Source: Nocardia aurea
Lineage (GTDB): Bacteria > Actinomycetota > Actinomycetes > Mycobacteriales > Mycobacteriaceae
Direction of reading: 5' to 3'
DNA: 64,000 bases
NCBI RefSeq assembly: GCF_003123685.1
Contig: NZ_QCYJ01000103.1
Coordinates: 372,001 to 436,000 of the forward strand
The notes beneath the pieces are model-generated. The model ran no database searches. It was not told the origin of the DNA and saw only the letters and a list, made by a program, of their open reading frames with translations. A program made the translations under genes and the position numbers. Below are positions 8,942-17,317 of this stretch, piece by piece. Each line of letters starts with the position of its first letter. Within the stretch, counting starts at the first letter, position 1.

Positions 8942-10153
8942 GTGCCCACGTCTGGCAGCCGCCTATTCACCAGTGAGTCCGTGACCGAGGGTCATCCGGA
9001 CAAGATCTGTGACGCCATCAGCGATTCCATCCTCGACGCCTTACTCGCGCAAGATCCGCGCAGCCGGGTGGCGGTGGAGACGCTCGTGACCACCGGCCAG
9101 GTCCACGTCGCCGGTGAGGTCACCACCTCGGCCTACGCCGATATTCCGAAAATCGTCCGCGACAAGGTCCTCGAAATCGGATACGACTCGTCCGCAAAGG
9201 GTTTCGACGGGAACTCCTGCGGCGTCAATATCGCGATCGGCGCCCAGTCGCCCGATATCGCCCAGGGCGTCGACACCTCGCACGAGGCCCGCGTCGGTGG
9301 CGAGGACGACGCGATCGCGCGTCAGGGCGCCGGTGACCAGGGGTTGATGTTCGGTTTCGCGACCGTGGACACCCCCGAGCTGATGCCGCTGCCGATCGCA
9401 CTGGCCCACCGGCTCTCGCGCAAACTCACCGAGGTACGCAAGACCGGTGTGCTGCCCTACCTGCGCCCGGACGGCAAAACCCAGGTCACCATCGAATACG
9501 ACGGCGACCGCCCGGTCCGGCTCGACACCGTCGTGCTCTCCACCCAGCACGCCGCCGATATCGATCTCGACAATATGCTCGCCCCCGATATCCGCGAGAA
9601 GGTCGTCGACGCGGTGCTGGCCGATCTGAACGTGCCGACCCTCGACACCTCCGACGTACGGCTGCTGGTCAACCCGACCGGTAAATTCGTGCTCGGCGGC
9701 CCGATGGGCGACGCGGGTCTGACCGGCCGCAAGATCATCGTCGACACCTACGGCGGCATGGCCCGTCACGGCGGCGGCGCGTTCTCCGGCAAGGATCCGT
9801 CGAAGGTCGACCGCTCGGCCGCCTACGCCATGCGCTGGGTCGCCAAGAATGTCGTCGCGGCCGGACTGGCCGACAAGGTCGAGGTCCAAGTGGCCTACGC
9901 CATCGGCAAGGCGGCGCCGGTCGGTCTGTTCGTCGAGACCTTCGGCACCGAGAAGGTCGATCCGACGCGTATCTCCACCGCGATCACCGAGGTGTTCGAC
10001 CTGCGTCCGGGTGCGATCATCCGCGATCTGGATCTGCTGCGCCCGATCTACGCGCAGACCGCCGCGTACGGCCACTTCGGCCGCACCGACGTCGATCTGC
10101 CCTGGGAGAGCACCGACCGCGCGGACAAACTGCGCGCGGCCGTCGGCCTCTGA
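8942..10153 (+). CDS. metK: S-adenosylmethionine synthase
   Basis: MetK makes SAM from methionine and ATP. The 403-residue product begins at the GTG at 8942 with SRLFTSESVTEGHPDKICD, the family's usual N-terminus. An in-frame extension further upstream has no homology. Conserved segments include GAGDQGLMFGFA (ATP-binding) and the P-loop-like GGGAFSGKDPSKVDRS. It lies 26 bp before priA. Confidence 0.97.
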   Translation: MPTSGSRLFTSESVTEGHPDKICDAISDSILDALLAQDPRSRVAVETLVTTGQVHVAGEVTTSAYADIPKIVRDKVLEIGYDSSAKGFDGNSCGVNIAIGAQSPDIAQGVDTSHEARVGGEDDAIARQGAGDQGLMFGFATVDTPELMPLPIALAHRLSRKLTEVRKTGVLPYLRPDGKTQVTIEYDGDRPVRLDTVVLSTQHAADIDLDNMLAPDIREKVVDAVLADLNVPTLDTSDVRLLVNPTGKFVLGGPMGDAGLTGRKIIVDTYGGMARHGGGAFSGKDPSKVDRSAAYAMRWVAKNVVAAGLADKVEVQVAYAIGKAAPVGLFVETFGTEKVDPTRISTAITEVFDLRPGAIIRDLDLLRPIYAQTAAYGHFGRTDVDLPWESTDRADKLRAAVGL

Positions 10154-10179
10154 AACCGGCGGGTACGGGTCGCCCCGGC

Positions 10180-12588
10180 GTGAAGAGGGCCGTGGCGAAA
10201 GCCCTCGGCCCTCCCTCGGACCCCGGGTCCGAGGGAAGCACGCCGACCACCACATCGACAACAGCGGGACTACCCATCGCACGGGTACTCCCGCTGTTGT
10301 CGCCTGCTCACCTCGACCGGGACTTCGACTACCTGGTCCCGCCCGAGTTCGACGACATCGCCCAGCCCGGCGTGCGCGTCCGTATCCGTTTCGCGGGCCG
10401 ACTCGTCGACGGGTACCTGCTGCGTCGGCTCGCGCACACCGAGCACACCGGGAAAATGGTGAAACTCGAGCGTGTCGTCTCCGCGGAACGCGTGCTCACC
10501 CCCGAAATCCTCGACCTCGCCACCGCCGTCGCCCATCGCTACGCGGGCACCCGCGCCGACGTTCTACGTCTGGCCGTTCCCCCCAGGCACGCGCGGACCG
10601 AGAACGGTGGAAGCGCGAAGAAGGGCGCTCCCGATCCGAGCTTGACGGTGGAGGACACCGAGTTCAACGAGCAGCAAGCGGACCCCGGGGATCGCGAAGT
10701 ATCGCTCGACGGTTCGGACGCGGAGAACATCCCGGATGCCACCGAAGAGACCGTCGACGGCACATCGGACACCGCTGTCCTGGATGACGATGCCCAGGTA
10801 GCTCTTCAGCGGTCGGTGGCGAGTCCGGCCGACGCCGCGTCCGCGGATGTGCGGATCCGGGATGTGGAATCGGCGAGTGCCGATGAGGCCGCGCATGCGG
10901 GAACAGAGATCCCGGATGCCGGGACGGTGAATCCGGACGACGCCGAGGCCGCGCGAATCGAGACATCCGATCCGAAACTGTTCGATCCGCAGCCGTGGGA
11001 CCGCTACATCCACGGACGGGCGTTTCTCGCGGCGCTCGGACAGGGCAAGGGTGTGCGCGCGGCGTGGCAGGCGCTCCCCGGCGAGGACTGGGCTCGACGG
11101 CTGGCGGAATTGGCGGCCACGGTCGTCGGTGCGGGGCGCAGTGCGATCCTGCTGGTGCCCGATCAAAGGGACCTGGACCGGGTGCTGGCGGAATGTGCTC
11201 TGCTGCTAGGGGATTCGGCGGTCGGCCTGGCGGCAGGGTTGGGTCCGGCGGCGCGGTACCGGCGCTGGCTCGCGGTGTTGCGGGGGAGTGCGCGGGTGGT
11301 CGTCGGCACGCGCGCGGCGGTGTTCGCCCCCGCCGCCGACCTGGGATTGATCGCGGTGTGGGACGACGGTGACGACACCTACGCCGAACCGCGCGCGCCC
11401 TATCCGCACGCGCGTGAGGTCGCGATGCTGCGCGCGCACGAATCCGGCGCCGCCTTCGTCGCCGCCGGATTCGCCAGGACCGCCGAGGTGCAGGCGGTGG
11501 TGGACTCCGGTTGGGCGCACGATCTGGTCGCGGACCGGTCGGTGCTGCGCAAGCACACCCCGCGGATCAGCGCGCCGGGTGATTCGGATCTGGCGCTCGA
11601 ACGCGATCCGATGGCCCGCGCCGTGCGCATTCCCGGCGTCGCCTTCGCGGCGGCGCGGTCGGCGTTGAAGGAGGGCGCGCCGGTACTGGTCCAGGTGCCG
11701 CGTCGCGGCTATGTTCCCGCGCTCGCCTGCACGAAATGCCGGACCCCCGCGCGTTGCAGGCATTGCAACGGACCGCTCACGTTGCCGGAAACTCGTGGCG
11801 GCCGGAATGATCCGAACGCGGCGCACAGTCCGAGTTGCCGGTGGTGCGGGATCGTGGAGGCCGGATTCCGCTGTCCGGTGTGCGCGTCACGCGCGCTGCG
11901 CGCGGTGGTGATCGGGGCGCAACGCACCGCGGAGGAACTCGGGCGCGCTTTCCCCGATGTGCCCATCCGTGGGTCGAGCGGCGGCGCGCTGCTCGACACG
12001 GTGGAACCGGGGCCGCAGGTGGTGGTCGCCACGGTCGGTGCCGAGCCGACGGTGCGCGGCGGCTACGGTGTCGCGCTCCTGCTGGACAGTTGGGCGCTGC
12101 TGGGCCGGGCCGATCTGCGCGCGGGCGAGGACGCGCTGCGCCGTTGGATGTCGGCGGCGGCCCTCGTACGCGCGCACGGGCAGGTGATCGTGATGGCCGA
12201 ACCGTCCATCCCGACCGTGCAGGCCCTGGTCCGCTGGGATCCCGTCGGCCACGCGCGCGCCGAGGTCGACAGTCGCGCCGAGGTCGGATTTCCGCCCGCG
12301 GTCCGGTTGGTCGCGATCGACGGCTCCACCGAGGCGATCGCCGAATTGCTCTCCACCGCGGCACTACCCGATCGCGTGGAAGTGCTCGGCCCGGTGCCGC
12401 TGCCGCCCTTCGCCCGGAAGCCGTTCGCGGGTGATTCCCCCGTCGAGGTCGAACGCATGATCCTGCGTGTGGACCGTCGCGAGGGTGCGGCGCTGTCCAA
12501 AGCGCTGATCACCGCGCAGGCCATCCGCAGCACACACCGCACCGACGCCCCGCTGCGCGTGCAGATCGACCCGGTCGACATCGGCTGA
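10180..12588 (+). CDS. priA: Probable primosomal protein N' (actinobacterial PriA, helicase motifs lost)
   Basis: This is the PriA-family replication restart protein. The N-terminal DNA-binding part is clear (ARVLPLLSPAHLDRDFDYLV, then PGVRVRIRFAGRLVDGYLL). A zinc-binding cysteine cluster follows (CTKCRTPARCRHC, later CRWC and CPVC). No Walker A GxGKT is visible where the helicase lobe should start, in keeping with actinobacterial homologues regarded as lacking ATPase activity. At 802 residues it is longer than usual because an acidic, low-complexity insert of roughly 120-130 residues (about 140-265) separates the N-terminal part from the helicase-like lobe. The only in-frame starts before the conserved region are the GTGs at 10180 and 10192. 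The first residues are encoded across a perfect palindrome. Confidence 0.9.
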   Translation: MKRAVAKALGPPSDPGSEGSTPTTTSTTAGLPIARVLPLLSPAHLDRDFDYLVPPEFDDIAQPGVRVRIRFAGRLVDGYLLRRLAHTEHTGKMVKLERVVSAERVLTPEILDLATAVAHRYAGTRADVLRLAVPPRHARTENGGSAKKGAPDPSLTVEDTEFNEQQADPGDREVSLDGSDAENIPDATEETVDGTSDTAVLDDDAQVALQRSVASPADAASADVRIRDVESASADEAAHAGTEIPDAGTVNPDDAEAARIETSDPKLFDPQPWDRYIHGRAFLAALGQGKGVRAAWQALPGEDWARRLAELAATVVGAGRSAILLVPDQRDLDRVLAECALLLGDSAVGLAAGLGPAARYRRWLAVLRGSARVVVGTRAAVFAPAADLGLIAVWDDGDDTYAEPRAPYPHAREVAMLRAHESGAAFVAAGFARTAEVQAVVDSGWAHDLVADRSVLRKHTPRISAPGDSDLALERDPMARAVRIPGVAFAAARSALKEGAPVLVQVPRRGYVPALACTKCRTPARCRHCNGPLTLPETRGGRNDPNAAHSPSCRWCGIVEAGFRCPVCASRALRAVVIGAQRTAEELGRAFPDVPIRGSSGGALLDTVEPGPQVVVATVGAEPTVRGGYGVALLLDSWALLGRADLRAGEDALRRWMSAAALVRAHGQVIVMAEPSIPTVQALVRWDPVGHARAEVDSRAEVGFPPAVRLVAIDGSTEAIAELLSTAALPDRVEVLGPVPLPPFARKPFAGDSPVEVERMILRVDRREGAALSKALITAQAIRSTHRTDAPLRVQIDPVDIG
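10212..10236. repeat. Perfect palindrome at the start of priA
   Basis: TCCCTCGGACCC pairs with GGGTCCGAGGGA around a single C, a 25-nt perfect inverted repeat 58 bp after the metK stop. Its arm shares the core GTCCGAGGG with the hairpin at 57483-57548 and a single arm near 48552. It lies in the translated N-terminal tail of priA as annotated. Confidence 0.8.
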
Positions 12589-12609
12589 GCGGTTCCGGGC
12601 ACGCCGGTG

Positions 12610-13470
12610 CTACGGCGCCCGGTTCGTCGTGCCGACCGGTCTGCCGGTGAGAAACGCGGACATCGCCTCGGCGACGGCTTCCGGACGGTCCAGCATCGAG
12701 AGGACGTAGGCGTCATCGATTTCGACGAGTCTCGCCTTCGGGATCAGGTCGGCCAGCCGTCGGCCGTGTTCGCGGGGCATCACCTTGCCCGCGGACGACC
12801 ACAGGATCAGCGCGTCGCCCGAGAAATGCCGCAGTGCTTCGGTATGGGCGACGAGCTCGGCCTTGGGGAATCCGGATCTGGTGTAGGAGAGCACATCCCG
12901 GCGGATGCGCTTGTCACGTAGCCCGGGTTCGGTCCAGCTGCGCACCAGGTCGTCGGGCAGGCTTCGGCGCGTCATCCAGCCGAAGAGCACCGGGGTGTCA
13001 CGCAACCACCGGATACGTAATTGCCACAGGGCCAGCGACACTCCGCCGGGCAGATAGCTGGCGACGGTGGCGGTCTTACCCGGCAGGCCGGGCGGGAAGT
13101 TGTCGAACGCCTCGCAGGGCAGCACGATCAGACGTCCGACGCGTTCGTCGAGTCCGTAGGCGGTCAGGAACAGGCCGCCGCCCCAATCGCTGTGCACCAG
13201 GGTCGCGTTCCGCAGGTCGAGGGCGGTGAGGAATTCCGCGATGAGCACGTTCAATCCGCGCATACTCAGATCCGCGCCGGGAAGCATCGGTTCGGGATGC
13301 GCGCCCAACGGCAGATCCGGCATCAGATAGCGGAAGCCGTCGGGCAGCAGGTCGATGACGCCGTCCCATTGCGTGTGATTGATGAGCAGTCCGTGCAGGA
13401 GGACGACCGGTGGGCCTTCTCCGCGTTCGGCGTAGTGGAGTGGACCCGCTGTGAGCTGGACTGTCGGCAT
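12610..13470 (-). CDS. Alpha/beta hydrolase with an aspartate nucleophile elbow
   Basis: A 286-residue alpha/beta-fold protein without a signal peptide. The oxyanion HG is at residues 26-27 (VVLLHGLLINHTQW). The nucleophile elbow reads LVHSDWGGG, placing Asp95 at the nucleophile position as in haloalkane dehalogenases and epoxide hydrolases. Near the C-terminus the usual D-x-G-H segment is replaced by EIDDAYVLSMLDRPEAVAEA, with no histidine where the catalytic one is expected. It is thus either divergent or lacks the standard triad. The substrate is unknown. It converges with priA and is divergent from a TetR gene, with a double palindrome between them, so TetR control is likely. Confidence 0.8.
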   Translation of the reverse strand: MPTVQLTAGPLHYAERGEGPPVVLLHGLLINHTQWDGVIDLLPDGFRYLMPDLPLGAHPEPMLPGADLSMRGLNVLIAEFLTALDLRNATLVHSDWGGGLFLTAYGLDERVGRLIVLPCEAFDNFPPGLPGKTATVASYLPGGVSLALWQLRIRWLRDTPVLFGWMTRRSLPDDLVRSWTEPGLRDKRIRRDVLSYTRSGFPKAELVAHTEALRHFSGDALILWSSAGKVMPREHGRRLADLIPKARLVEIDDAYVLSMLDRPEAVAEAMSAFLTGRPVGTTNRAP

Positions 13471-13547
13471 GTTGACTCCATTCGTGGGACCGCTGTCGGG
13501 CGATGCTCCGCGCGCCGTGCCCGCGGGCGGAATGCCCGGGTGGCGGG

Positions 13548-13577
13548 TAGAGCATTTGCTCTAGAGTGCTTACTCTA
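13548..13577. promoter_or_regulatory. Two overlapping palindromes, probable TetR operator
   Basis: TAGAGCATTTGCTCTA at 13548-13563 is a perfect 16-bp palindrome. TAGAGTGCTTACTCTA at 13562-13577 is a second one with 6-bp arms, and the two share their TA ends. They lie between the divergent hydrolase and tetR genes, ending 10 bp before the tetR GTG, where they would cover its promoter. This is the classic position and symmetry of a TetR-family autoregulatory operator. Confidence 0.8.
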
Positions 13578-13587
13578 GTCTGGGAGT

Positions 13588-14184
13588 GTGACCGAGCAGA
13601 TGTCAACGACCACCCGGGATCGCCTCGTGACGGCGACGGCGGAACTGATGCGACGGCAGGGGTACTCGGCGACGACGGTCAAGCAGGTCACCGTCGCCGC
13701 CCACGCCCCGATGGGATCGCTGTATCACCACTTCCCCGAGGGAAAACCGCAGCTGGCGGCGTCGGCGCTACGCACGTCCGGGGCCGCGTACATCCAGCTC
13801 CTGCCCCTGCTGATGGATCCGTACGACGACCTGCGCGAGGCGATCCCCGCCGCCTTCGCCGCGGCCGCCGAGCAGATCCGGGGCTCGGGCTGGATGAATA
13901 TGTGCCCGGTGGGGACCGTCGCGGGCGAGACCGCCGACAGTGAGCCCGGACTGCGCGAGGTCACCGCCGAGGTCATCGGCTCCTGGGTCGAGTCGGGCGC
14001 GGACTATTTCGTGCGTCGCGGCCTCGCCGACGTCGACGCCCGAGACCTGATCTTCGCCGTGCTGGCCGCGTTGGAGGGCGCCTTCATCCTGTGCCGCACC
14101 CTCCGGTCGGTGGAACCGCTGCACGCCGCGGGCCGTGCGATGGCGGCGCGAGTGGAGGCGATGTTCGCCGCGTCGGGCGGCTGA
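13588..14184 (+). CDS. TetR/AcrR-family transcriptional regulator
   Basis: A 198-residue regulator. The N-terminal helix-turn-helix (RLVTATAELMRRQGYSATTV, then APMGSLYHHFPEGKPQLA) has the GSLYHHFPEGK form seen in LmrA/YxaF-like members rather than butyrolactone receptors of the ArpA type. The C-terminal ligand domain is ordinary. The GTG at 13588 is used; an ATG at 13600 is also in frame. It is divergent from the Asp-type hydrolase and probably represses both through the double palindrome in the 117-bp spacer. The ligand is unknown. Confidence 0.88.
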   Translation: MTEQMSTTTRDRLVTATAELMRRQGYSATTVKQVTVAAHAPMGSLYHHFPEGKPQLAASALRTSGAAYIQLLPLLMDPYDDLREAIPAAFAAAAEQIRGSGWMNMCPVGTVAGETADSEPGLREVTAEVIGSWVESGADYFVRRGLADVDARDLIFAVLAALEGAFILCRTLRSVEPLHAAGRAMAARVEAMFAASGG

Positions 14185-14243
14185 TCGCCGAGTGGCCGTC
14201 GTCACCGGGAATGTTCGCCTCGTTCCTTGCGTTCGATGCATTG

Positions 14244-14260
14244 TCGATATATCGTCGATA
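14244..14260. promoter_or_regulatory. Inverted repeats upstream of the padR gene
   Basis: CGATATATCG at 14245-14254 is a perfect palindrome, and TATCGTCGATA (14250-14260) forms an overlapping one. This AT-rich patch lies 36 bp before the PadR start. PadR proteins commonly autoregulate through such sites, so it is a candidate operator. Confidence 0.5.
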
Positions 14261-14295
14261 GTGTGAAAAGAACACGAGAGCCTGAGGAGGCCGAC

Positions 14296-14952
14296 ATGAA
14301 CACCCTCGACAATCAAGATTTCGGACGGCGTGGACGCCGTCATGGTCACCACCGCGCCGATATCGAATTCGGCCCGGATTTCCACGGTCGTCGCCGCGGC
14401 CCGCGGCAGGGCTTCGGTCCCGGCTTCGGCCCGGGGTTCGGCCCCGGTTTCGGGCCGGGCGCGCAGTTCGGACGTGGACGTGGTCGCGGTGGCAGGGGCA
14501 GGCGCGGTGACGTCCGCGCCGCCGTATTGCTGCTGCTGACCGAGCGCCCGATGCACGGATACGAGCTGATCCAGCAGATCCGTGAGCGCAGCGACGATGT
14601 CTGGCGTCCGAGTCCGGGATCGATCTACCCCGCACTGGCCCAGTTGGAGGACGAAGGTCTCGTTCTCATCGAGAAGGTCGCGGGTCGTAAGACCGCGAAA
14701 CTGACCGAGACCGGCACCGCGTACGTCACCGAGAACCGTGAGGATCTGGGCGACCCGTGGGCCGATGTCAAGACCGATGTGGGCGCCCAGGCCATCGACC
14801 TGCGCGGACTCGTCGGACAGCTGATGGGCGCGGTCGGACAGGTCGCAGCGGCGGGTACGCCCGAACAGGCGGAGAAGGCGGCCGAGGTGCTGACCGAGGC
14901 ACGTCGCGCGCTCTACCGCATTCTCGCCGACGACGACGCTACCGAGAAGTAA
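14296..14952 (+). CDS. PadR-family transcriptional regulator with a Gly-Phe-Pro repeat tail
   Basis: A 218-residue protein. Residues about 70-155 form the PadR winged helix (AVLLLLTERPMHGYELIQQI, then PSPGSIYPALAQLEDEGLV). The C-terminal helix region ends in a low-complexity AEKAAEVLTEARRALYRILA. The N-terminal 68 residues are unusual. They are rich in Arg, Gly and His and contain four consecutive FGPG units at about residues 40-55, encoded by a 12-bp tandem repeat. The ATG at 14296 has a CTGAGGAGG ribosome-binding site. PadR members often sense phenolics or drugs. The effector and target are unknown here; the neighbouring lipase, 58 bp downstream, may be cotranscribed. Confidence 0.88.
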   Translation: MNTLDNQDFGRRGRRHGHHRADIEFGPDFHGRRRGPRQGFGPGFGPGFGPGFGPGAQFGRGRGRGGRGRRGDVRAAVLLLLTERPMHGYELIQQIRERSDDVWRPSPGSIYPALAQLEDEGLVLIEKVAGRKTAKLTETGTAYVTENREDLGDPWADVKTDVGAQAIDLRGLVGQLMGAVGQVAAAGTPEQAEKAAEVLTEARRALYRILADDDATEK

Positions 14953-15010
14953 CCCTCCGGACCTGTCCTGCGCGTGTGCCTTTCGCGCCTTTTCGGTTCA
15001 TCATTGTGAG

Positions 15011-16033
15011 ATGGAACAGCCGAAGGGTGTGTTGGGTTGGGGATTATCACAGTGGGGCAGGTCGATGCTGATCTGCGTCATGGCCGGAGCCGTCTTGTTC
15101 GGCTCCGGCGCGGCGCGGGTGCACGCGGATCCGAGTTCGAACCATCACGTGCCCCCGGAGATACCGACCGAGAGCGCCCCCGCGCAGCCCGATCACCTGG
15201 CCGCGGCCGTCTATCAGAAATTCCATTGGGACGTCGTTCCCGCCGGCGCGAACAACTTCGACTGCGTGCCCGCTGACCCGTCCTCGCGACCGGTGATCCT
15301 CGCGCACGGTACCGATTCCACCGCCTACTCCGATTGGTCGGCCATCGGCACGCGACTCGTCGACGCCGGAATCTGCGTTTTCGCCCTGAATTACGGCGCG
15401 GCGCCGGGCGCGAACACCTACGGCACCGAGGATATGCGGCTCAGTGCCGCCCAGGTCGGGGATTTCGTCGAACTCGTGCTGGCGCGGACCGGCGCCGACC
15501 AGGTCGACCTGGTCGGATTCTCCCAGGGCGCCAACGTGACTCGGTACTACACGAACAAACTCGGCGGTGCGTCCCTGGTGCGGCAGTGGGTCGGACTGGC
15601 GTCACCGAGTTACGGCGGGGTGATGTACGGGCTGGCTCCGGTCGCGCAGATGATCCCGGGGGCGTTGGAACTGTTCGCGCGGGTGACCTCGCAGGCGGTG
15701 ATCCAGCAGGCGCAGGGATCGGCGTTCATGCTCGAACTCAACGCGGGCGGCGACACGGTTCCCGGACCGAGATACGTGACGGTCGGCAGCCGCGTCGACG
15801 AGATGATCCAGCCGTTCGAGAATATCGCCCTGCGGGGCGCCGGGGCGGAGAACCTCATACTCCAGGATCTGTGCCCCGAGGATCTGACCGGGCATTTCCA
15901 TATGGTCTACGACCCGTTCGTGGGGGAATTGCTGCTCGACATCCTCGACCCGGCGCACGCCCCCGCGCCGGTGTGCCGTCCGGTGCCGCTCGGTACCGGC
16001 ATTCCCGAGGTGGTCATCGCGGGCAATTCCTGA
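15011..16033 (+). CDS. Secreted alpha/beta hydrolase, class 2 lipase type
   Basis: A 340-residue putative triacylglycerol lipase/esterase. An N-terminal hydrophobic segment (about residues 19-33) ends in AARVHA, a likely signal peptidase site near residue 39. The mature part has an oxyanion segment VILAHGTDS, the nucleophile elbow VGFSQGANV with Ser171, and a C-terminal GHFHMVYDP carrying the probable catalytic His. This is the pattern of bacterial EstA/class 2 lipases. Two Cys near the termini of the mature domain may form a disulphide. It is followed by a bidirectional terminator and faces two further secreted lipases. Confidence 0.88.
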   Translation: MEQPKGVLGWGLSQWGRSMLICVMAGAVLFGSGAARVHADPSSNHHVPPEIPTESAPAQPDHLAAAVYQKFHWDVVPAGANNFDCVPADPSSRPVILAHGTDSTAYSDWSAIGTRLVDAGICVFALNYGAAPGANTYGTEDMRLSAAQVGDFVELVLARTGADQVDLVGFSQGANVTRYYTNKLGGASLVRQWVGLASPSYGGVMYGLAPVAQMIPGALELFARVTSQAVIQQAQGSAFMLELNAGGDTVPGPRYVTVGSRVDEMIQPFENIALRGAGAENLILQDLCPEDLTGHFHMVYDPFVGELLLDILDPAHAPAPVCRPVPLGTGIPEVVIAGNS

Positions 16034-16048
16034 CCGCGACCGACGTGA

Positions 16049-16084
16049 ACGGCCCCGTGCTTCCCTCCGGAATCACGGGGCCGT
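16049..16084. terminator. Bidirectional hairpin terminator between convergent lipase genes
   Basis: ACGGCCCCGTG at 16049-16059 pairs with CACGGGGCCGT at 16074-16084 around a 14-nt loop. It sits between two convergent genes, so it can end transcripts from both sides. Confidence 0.8.
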
Positions 16085-16098
16085 TGCGCGCGGGTGGG

Positions 16099-17289
16099 TC
16101 AGCAGTTGCTCGGCGCCGGTTCTCCGCGGAACCGCGCTTCGATGAAATTCCACGCTCCGGGGAATCCCGCCACCGCCGTGGTCATGTGCTCGGAGATGTC
16201 GTAGGTGACGAAGGTCAGGTGCGCCCCCGCCGCGCAGTATCTGTCGGCGACCTCGGCGGCGGATCGGAACGGTGTCAGTTCGTCGTAGATGCCGTGCCAG
16301 TAATACAGGGGCGCGGTCGGCACATCGGGGAAACGGCGGACGCTGTTCTCGCGCAACACCGCCCGAGCCTCCGGGCTGTCCATCAGGCTCTTGGTCGCCG
16401 CCATCTGCTCGGCATTGCGCAGGGCTCCGTTGGCCAGGATGAAACGCCTGCATTCGTCGTGGGTGAACTCCCGGAACCACAATCCGGTCTCGTTGAGCTG
16501 GGCCGAGACGGGCAAGCGCGTCGGATACTCCCGCTCCAGTCCCATCGCCGCGGCGAAGGCGAGCCCGAAGCCGGGGTGCGGTCCGAAACCGATCCCGAGC
16601 GCCATCTCCTCGACATCCACCGGGATACCGCCCGCCGCCACACCGACCAGTCGCAGTTCGGGAGCGTAGGTCGGCTGTAGCGCGGCGGCCCACGCGCTCG
16701 CCATCGCGCCGCCGGAGTACCCGGCCAGCGCGACGGGCGAATCCCCGAGTCCGAGGCCGGTCGCCCGCGTGAGCGCCCGCACGCTGTCGAGGGTGACCAT
16801 TCCGCTCAGCCGTGCCGCGCCGTAGGCGACCGTCGGCCCCAGGTAGTCGGGCAGTGCGATGGCCCAGCCGCGCCCGAGCGGAAGTACCGCGCCGAGCGCG
16901 TCCAGGGTCTCCTCGTTGAACAGCGAGTACGACGGATTGCATTTGGTGCCGAGGGAGTTGATCAACGCCTGGTAGGAGACCAGCGGCGGGTTCACCGCGC
17001 CCTCGGGGATCAACACGGTCGTCACGCCCATGATGGGATCGCCCGCCGAGTTGGTGGACCGGAACGCCACGTTCCAGTAGTCGACGCCCTGGAACGGGCC
17101 GGTGTCGACCTTGCGGGTGCGCACCACGTCGCCCGGCTGGAGCGCGGCGAGATCGTCGGGGGCGTGGAAGAACGGGTCGGGATTCGGCGTCGGATAGAGG
17201 GGTTCGCTCGACGCCGTCGAATGGGTGGACACGGCGAGGCCGACGAAACAGACGGCGGCGATCAATGCCCTGAACCAGGTACCGGTCAT
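16099..17289 (-). CDS. Secretory lipase (LIP family), paralogue 1
   Basis: A 396-residue protein of the secretory lipase family. It has a signal peptide (hydrophobic core about residues 8-22), then PDPFFHAPDDLAALQPGDVV, the family's characteristic mature N-terminus. The nucleophile elbow is LAGYSGGAMAS with Ser192. The C-terminal region has YYWHGIYDELTPF, a likely acidic residue site, and DISEHMTTAVAGFPGAWNF, a likely His site. It ends in PAPSNC. It is 28 bp downstream of a paralogue of the same architecture and probably belongs to the same operon with an SDR gene. The substrate is probably a lipid ester. Confidence 0.9.
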   Translation of the reverse strand: MTGTWFRALIAAVCFVGLAVSTHSTASSEPLYPTPNPDPFFHAPDDLAALQPGDVVRTRKVDTGPFQGVDYWNVAFRSTNSAGDPIMGVTTVLIPEGAVNPPLVSYQALINSLGTKCNPSYSLFNEETLDALGAVLPLGRGWAIALPDYLGPTVAYGAARLSGMVTLDSVRALTRATGLGLGDSPVALAGYSGGAMASAWAAALQPTYAPELRLVGVAAGGIPVDVEEMALGIGFGPHPGFGLAFAAAMGLEREYPTRLPVSAQLNETGLWFREFTHDECRRFILANGALRNAEQMAATKSLMDSPEARAVLRENSVRRFPDVPTAPLYYWHGIYDELTPFRSAAEVADRYCAAGAHLTFVTYDISEHMTTAVAGFPGAWNFIEARFRGEPAPSNC

Positions 17290-17317
17290 GAGGTCGATCC
17301 TTGGAAGTCGGAGCCGG

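Noticed and set aside
13588..14184. TetR protein as a gamma-butyrolactone receptor partner of the AfsA homologue
   Set aside because: Its helix-turn-helix region is of the GSLYHHFPEGK type seen in LmrA/YxaF-like regulators rather than ArpA-like receptors, and it is 16 kb from the AfsA gene beside an unrelated hydrolase.
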